DNA from: Microbacterium sp. LWH3-1.2
Lineage (GTDB): Bacteria; Actinomycetota; Actinomycetes; Actinomycetales; Microbacteriaceae
Assembly: GCF_040675855.1 (NCBI RefSeq)
Contig: NZ_JBEGIK010000001.1
Coordinates: 1,240,001 to 1,304,000 of the forward strand
DNA length: 64,000 nucleotides
Direction: 5' to 3'
This document shows, one piece after another, positions 60,423 through 64,000 of the stretch; the first letter of the stretch is position 1; the number at the start of each line of letters is the position of its first letter. A program made the position numbers and the translations under genes. The notes under the pieces were generated by a model. That model ran no database searches. It was given only the letters and a program-made list of their open reading frames with translations, and had not been told where the DNA came from.

Positions 60423-61538
60423 ATGTCCACGACGATCACCGACACCGACACCGACACCGACATCGAGACCAGCGCCGAGGCCGACGTGACCGCGGCGCTC
60501 GCCGACCGGATCATGCAAGCCACGCTCGGCTGGTTCGACCTCATGGCCGTGCACCTGGGCTCGCAGCTCGGCTGGTACGCGGAGCTGTCGCGGGCCGACG
60601 GCCTCACCGCCGCCGAGCTCGCCGACGGCACCCATACCGACGCCCGCTATGCCCGGGAATGGCTCGAACAGCAGGCCGCGAACGGCATCCTGCTCACGGA
60701 CGAGAACCCGGATGCCGCGTCCCGGCGCTTCCGCCTCGCACCGGGTGTGGCCGCGGTGCTGCTCGACCGCGGCAGCCGGTCGTACCTCGAACCCCTCGCC
60801 CGCATGGCCGCCGCGTCGGGGAGCCAGATCGACGCACTCGTCGATGCGTACCGCACCGGTGGCGGGGTCAGCTGGGAGCGGCTCGGCCGGCACGCTCGCG
60901 AGGCGCAAGCCGACATGAACCGCCCCTGGTTCGATGGGCTGCCCGCCCTCTTCGCGGGAGTCGAACGGCTCGACGCCGTCCTCCGGCGCCCCGATGCGCG
61001 GATCGCCGACCTCGGCTTCGGCGGAGGCTGGTCCTCGATCGCCCTGGCGAAGGCCTACCCGCACCTTCACGTCGTCGGCTTCGACATCGACGAGGCCTCC
61101 GTCGAAGCGGCACGCCAGAACGCCGCCGGGGCGGGAGTCGCCGACCGCGTCGAGTTCCTGCTGTGCGACGCGGCGCTGGTGGACGAGCACGGTCCGTTCG
61201 ACGCGGTCTTCGCGTTCGAGTGCCTGCACGACATGCCGCACCCCGTTCAGGTGCTCGCCGCCGCGCGCGCGGCGGTCGCCGACGACGGGATCGTCGTCAT
61301 CATGGACGAGGCGACTGAGGAGCGCTTCGCCGCGAACGCGAGCGAGCTCGAACGACTGCTCTACGGCTTCAGCCTCTTCGTCTGCCTGCCCGACGGTCGC
61401 TCGCACACACCGAGCGCCGGCACCGGCACGGTGATGCGCCCGTCGACCCTGCGCGGCTACGCGCGTTCGGCGGGGTGGTCCGACGTCAAGGTGCTGGTCC
61501 CCGAGTTCGGCCTCTGGCGCTTCTACGAGATCGTCTGA
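60423..61538 (+). CDS. Class I SAM-dependent methyltransferase (winged-helix N-terminus)
   Basis: 371 residues. N-terminus has 'TDTDTDTDIETS' repeats; residues ~25-120 form a winged-helix dimerisation-type domain ('GLTAAELADGTHTDARYAREWLEQQAANGIL'). The Rossmann methyltransferase domain starts at ~190: motif I 'ARIADLGFGGGWSSIALA', motif II 'VVGFDIDEASVEAARQ', then 'VFAFECLHDMPHP'. ATG 60423 after 'gaaggagaagacg'. This layout is seen in small-molecule O-methyltransferases and Rv2258c-like proteins. Pairs with the LuxR/TPR regulator. Confidence 0.88.
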   Translation: MSTTITDTDTDTDIETSAEADVTAALADRIMQATLGWFDLMAVHLGSQLGWYAELSRADGLTAAELADGTHTDARYAREWLEQQAANGILLTDENPDAASRRFRLAPGVAAVLLDRGSRSYLEPLARMAAASGSQIDALVDAYRTGGGVSWERLGRHAREAQADMNRPWFDGLPALFAGVERLDAVLRRPDARIADLGFGGGWSSIALAKAYPHLHVVGFDIDEASVEAARQNAAGAGVADRVEFLLCDAALVDEHGPFDAVFAFECLHDMPHPVQVLAAARAAVADDGIVVIMDEATEERFAANASELERLLYGFSLFVCLPDGRSHTPSAGTGTVMRPSTLRGYARSAGWSDVKVLVPEFGLWRFYEIV

Positions 61539-61701
61539 ACCGTGGCGGCCCCGTCCCGAGCTCTTCGCGGCGGGGCTTGCGGGGTTGCGATCCCGCGGCC
61601 CTCCCAGCCGTTTGCAGGACTGTTCCGGAAGCTCTGCGCCTCGGTCGCGCTCGCCGCGGTCGGTCCCGAGAACGGTCGTGGCCATCGGACACAATGGGCG
61701 C

Positions 61702-62544
61702 ATGGCCGACGCCGACGAACAGCTCGACGCGATCGCCGCCGAGCTCTACGCCCTCCCGCCGGCGGAGTTCACCGCGGCGCGCAACGCGCGCGCGGGCCTC
61801 GCGGCACCCGCGCTGGCCAAGCGGATCAAGGAGCTGCGCAAGCCCACCGTCTCCGCCTGGGCGGTCAACCTGCTTGCGCAGGGCGGGCAGCTCGCCGATG
61901 CGGTCGAGCTCTCGGCGGCCCTGCGCGAAGCGCAGGACGACCTCGACGCCGCCGAGCTCTCGCGCCTCAGCCGGCAGCGGCGGCAGCTCGTCGCGGCCCT
62001 CGCGAAGCAGGCGGTCGGACTCGCCGAAGAGGCGGGCGGCACTCTGAGCGCGACGGCTCGTGACGACGTCGCGGCGACGATCAACGCGGCGGTGATGGAT
62101 GCTGCGGCCGCGGCCGCCGTCCTCACCGCGCGGCTCGTCAAGCCGCTGGAAGCGGGCGACATCGACCCGGCCGCGCTCGCCGCCGCGGTCGGCGGGACGC
62201 TCCCGGACGCGATCCCGGCGCCGCCGCCGCGGGACGACCTCGCCGAGCGCCGCGCGCGCAGGGCGGCGGAGAAGGCGGCGCGCGAAGCCGAGCGTCTCGC
62301 GAACGAGGCCGAGCGCGAGCTCGCTCGGGTCGACGCGCGCCGCGCGAAGGCGCAGGAACGGGTCGACCACGTGCGCGAGCGCATCGACGACCTCCGCCGC
62401 GATCTCGCCGCGCTCGAAGACGACGAGCGCGTGGCCACCGACAAGCTCGACGCCGTCGAGCGCGAGCGGTCCGAGGCCGCGGCGAGGTCCCGCGAGGCCG
62501 CCCAGGCTGCCGAGCGCGCCCGACTGGCCCTCGATGACGCCTGA
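61702..62544 (+). CDS. Coiled-coil hypothetical protein
   Basis: 280 residues, not recognised. An N-terminal conserved-looking block 'ELYALPPAEFTAARNARAG', then 'LRKPTVSAWAVNLLA' suggests a DNA- or RNA-binding helical domain. The second half (~180-280) is a long charged coiled coil ('ERRARRAAEKAAREAERLAN', 'VREQ'-like heptads). ATG 61702; hexamer CACAAT lies six bases before it. Alone, function unknown. Confidence 0.75.
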   Translation: MADADEQLDAIAAELYALPPAEFTAARNARAGLAAPALAKRIKELRKPTVSAWAVNLLAQGGQLADAVELSAALREAQDDLDAAELSRLSRQRRQLVAALAKQAVGLAEEAGGTLSATARDDVAATINAAVMDAAAAAAVLTARLVKPLEAGDIDPAALAAAVGGTLPDAIPAPPPRDDLAERRARRAAEKAAREAERLANEAERELARVDARRAKAQERVDHVRERIDDLRRDLAALEDDERVATDKLDAVERERSEAAARSREAAQAAERARLALDDA

Positions 62545-62618
62545 CCTGCGGCCGTCGCCAGGAGGCAGCATCCGTTCTTCTCAGGAGTCTCGTAGGGCCG
62601 GCTCGTAACGTGATCGGC

Positions 62619-63440
62619 ATGGCGACTCCCGCACCTCTGGTGCCCGCGACGGCGTCCGACGAAGGTGAGATCACGGTCTCTGCGAGCGAGCTGCGGGAAC
62701 TCAGGGACGAGCTGCAGCGCTTCATGATGGAGTACCGGTTCGGCCTGCAGGAGGTCGAGACGAAGATCGGCATCCTGCGCGACGAGTTCCTGCTGACGCA
62801 CGACTACAACCCGATCGAGCACGTCTCGAGCCGCGTAAAGTCGCCCGACAGCCTCGTGGAGAAGGTGCAGCGCAAGGGCATCGACGGAGACTTCGCATCG
62901 ATCCGCCGGAACATCACCGACATCGCCGGCATCCGCATCACCTGCAGCTTCACGGCCGACGTGTACCGCCTCTTCGATCTGCTCACCGCGCAGGACGACG
63001 TGCGGGTGCGGGGCGTCAAGGACTACATCGCGTCGCCCAAGTCCAACGGCTACAAGAGCCTGCACGCGATCCTCGAGGTGCCGGTGTTCCTGTCGACCGG
63101 CCGCATCGAGGTGCCGGTCGAGGTGCAGTTCCGCACCATCGCGATGGACTTCTGGGCGAGCCTCGAGCACAAGATCTACTACAAGTACGCGACGCGCGTG
63201 CCGGATGAGCTGCTCGAGAGCCTCAAAGACGCGGCCGAGACCGCCGCCGAGCTCGACGCGCGCATGGAGCGCCTGCACCGGCAGATCCGAGGCGGCGGCG
63301 CCACGGCGGTGCGCGGTGGCAGCGCCGACCGGGCCGCCCCCATGGCGATCCGCGAGATCACGGCCGCGACGGGTCGAGTCGAAGCGGCAGCGGATGCCGC
63401 GGACCTGCGCGGCGGGGACGCCGAGGTCCGACCCGTCTAG
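62619..63440 (+). CDS. Small alarmone synthetase (RelQ/YjbM-like (p)ppGpp synthetase)
   Basis: 273 residues. RelA/SpoT synthetase domain without hydrolase or regulatory domains: 'HDYNPIEHVSSRVKSPDSLVEKVQRKG' (GTP/ATP loop), catalytic 'DIAGIRITCSF', 'IASPKSNGYKSLHAIL', 'VEVQFRTIAMDFWASLEHKIYYKY'. C-terminal ~60 residues are Ala/Arg-rich. ATG 62619 lies seven bases after TAACGT, so leaderless. Makes (p)ppGpp from ATP and GDP/GTP as a second, non-ribosomal source of alarmone. Confidence 0.92.
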   Translation: MATPAPLVPATASDEGEITVSASELRELRDELQRFMMEYRFGLQEVETKIGILRDEFLLTHDYNPIEHVSSRVKSPDSLVEKVQRKGIDGDFASIRRNITDIAGIRITCSFTADVYRLFDLLTAQDDVRVRGVKDYIASPKSNGYKSLHAILEVPVFLSTGRIEVPVEVQFRTIAMDFWASLEHKIYYKYATRVPDELLESLKDAAETAAELDARMERLHRQIRGGGATAVRGGSADRAAPMAIREITAATGRVEAAADAADLRGGDAEVRPV

Positions 63441-63455
63441 GCCGCGCGGGCGGGT

Positions 63456-64000
63456 TCAGCTCGCGAGGACGGCGGCCGCGCTCTCGAGGTAGTCCTCGAC
63501 GCGGCGCGGGCCGAACACGGCGCTGTTCGCGATGTAGCCCTGCGCCAGCGCGGCGATCGAGCGGGCCGTCTCTGCGGCGAGGGTCTCGGCGGTCTGCTCG
63601 TCCGCGCTCTGCGCGCGCGCCCAGGGGCCGATCGCCAGAGCGAGGGAGGCGCGCAGTCGGGCAGCGGTGCGCAGCATCTCGTCGTGGACGCCGGGCTCGA
63701 CCATCGCCTCGCCCCAGAACTGCAGGATGAGCGAGGGCGACAGCCCGACGTCGTCGAACATCGACAGCATCCCCCGCAGCGCCTGGCGCGGTGTCACGAT
63801 CTCGCCGCCCCGACCCGCCCCTTCGAGGGCGTCGATGCGGGGAAGCAGATAGCGCCCGACGACATAGCGGGCGAGTTCGCCCTTGTTGGTGAAGTGCGAA
63901 TAGATCGCACCGGTCGACAGGCCCGACTCGGCGACGATGTCGGCGATGGACGTGTCACGCACGCCGTTGCGCTCCAGGACGCGCAGTGCGGCGCGCGCGA
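63456..64000 (-). CDS. TetR-family regulator, 3' part (start outside window)
   Basis: At least 181 residues visible. Helix-turn-helix 'TSIADIVAESGLSTGAIYSHFTNKGEL' near the right edge, helical ligand-binding domain after it. The reading frame continues past 64000 ('ARAALRVLERNGVRD'), so the true start is not seen. Convergent with the alarmone synthetase gene, 15 bases apart. Ligand and targets unknown. Confidence 0.88.
   Translation of the reverse strand, partial: ARAALRVLERNGVRDTSIADIVAESGLSTGAIYSHFTNKGELARYVVGRYLLPRIDALEGAGRGGEIVTPRQALRGMLSMFDDVGLSPSLILQFWGEAMVEPGVHDEMLRTAARLRASLALAIGPWARAQSADEQTAETLAAETARSIAALAQGYIANSAVFGPRRVEDYLESAAAVLAS

Noticed and set aside
1..64000. Insertion sequences, prophage, CRISPR-Cas or restriction systems
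   Set aside because: I found no transposase, phage structural, Cas or restriction/methylase motifs in any plausible gene.

Overview
The window is GC-rich chromosomal DNA from an actinomycete, most likely a member of the Microbacteriaceae close to Microbacterium. I base this on the gene content (DUF7882-, DUF5684- and DUF6412-type proteins, HelR, a RecQ-phosphoribosyltransferase fusion). Two further signs are the many starts preceded by a TAnnnT hexamer at 6-8 bases (leaderless mRNAs) and the recurrent hexamer GGATGC/GCATCC. No BLAST or GC computation was possible; family names rest on motif recognition.

Left edge and island (1-10487). A truncated DHA2-type drug exporter is followed by a 27-base copy of the 3' end of tRNA-Ser (757-783). 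An intact tRNA-Ser(CGA) lies at 10397-10487. Between them is a roughly 9.6 kb island without a visible integrase. It carries a LacI-family regulator, two MFS transporters, three carboxylester hydrolases, a GH13_18 glycoside phosphorylase, a gene cut short at the left att copy, and the decayed remnant of a second esterase cassette. Candidate operators with GCTAA/TTAGC arms precede the transcription units. The simplest reading is a self-contained regulon for import, de-acylation and phosphorolysis of an acylated glucoside.

Housekeeping and accessory genes (10.6-36.8 kb). These include an aldo/keto reductase, a PPOX protein, a glyoxalase-like protein, CorA, a trypsin-like PDZ protease, and helR with a rifamycin-associated element in its promoter. 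They also include an arylsulfatase, a pantothenate operon (DUF2520-panC-panB), a GNAT-AAA+ fusion, a sugar oxidoreductase/isomerase pair divergent from a TetR-FUSC exporter operon, a second YidC, RecQ-PRTase, and a Pro/Thr-rich lipoprotein.

Sulfur block (35.3-39.1 kb). A tandem rhodanese and an FMN reductase are followed by an 11-codon leaderless reading frame rich in Cys codons (36820-36855), then cystathionine beta-synthase and cystathionine gamma-synthase/lyase. The short frame looks like a cysteine-responsive attenuator.

Sugar block (42-58.7 kb). An inositol/sugar-type operon (two Gfo/Idh/MocA oxidoreductases around ThuA) faces a GH3 glycosidase-CUT1 ABC importer operon with a divergent LacI regulator. 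These are followed by a ROK regulator and xylA-xylB, suggesting beta-xyloside or beta-glucoside use feeding xylose isomerisation. The right end holds a SemiSWEET-like protein, a LuxR/TPR regulator with a methyltransferase, a coiled-coil protein, a small alarmone synthetase and a truncated TetR regulator.
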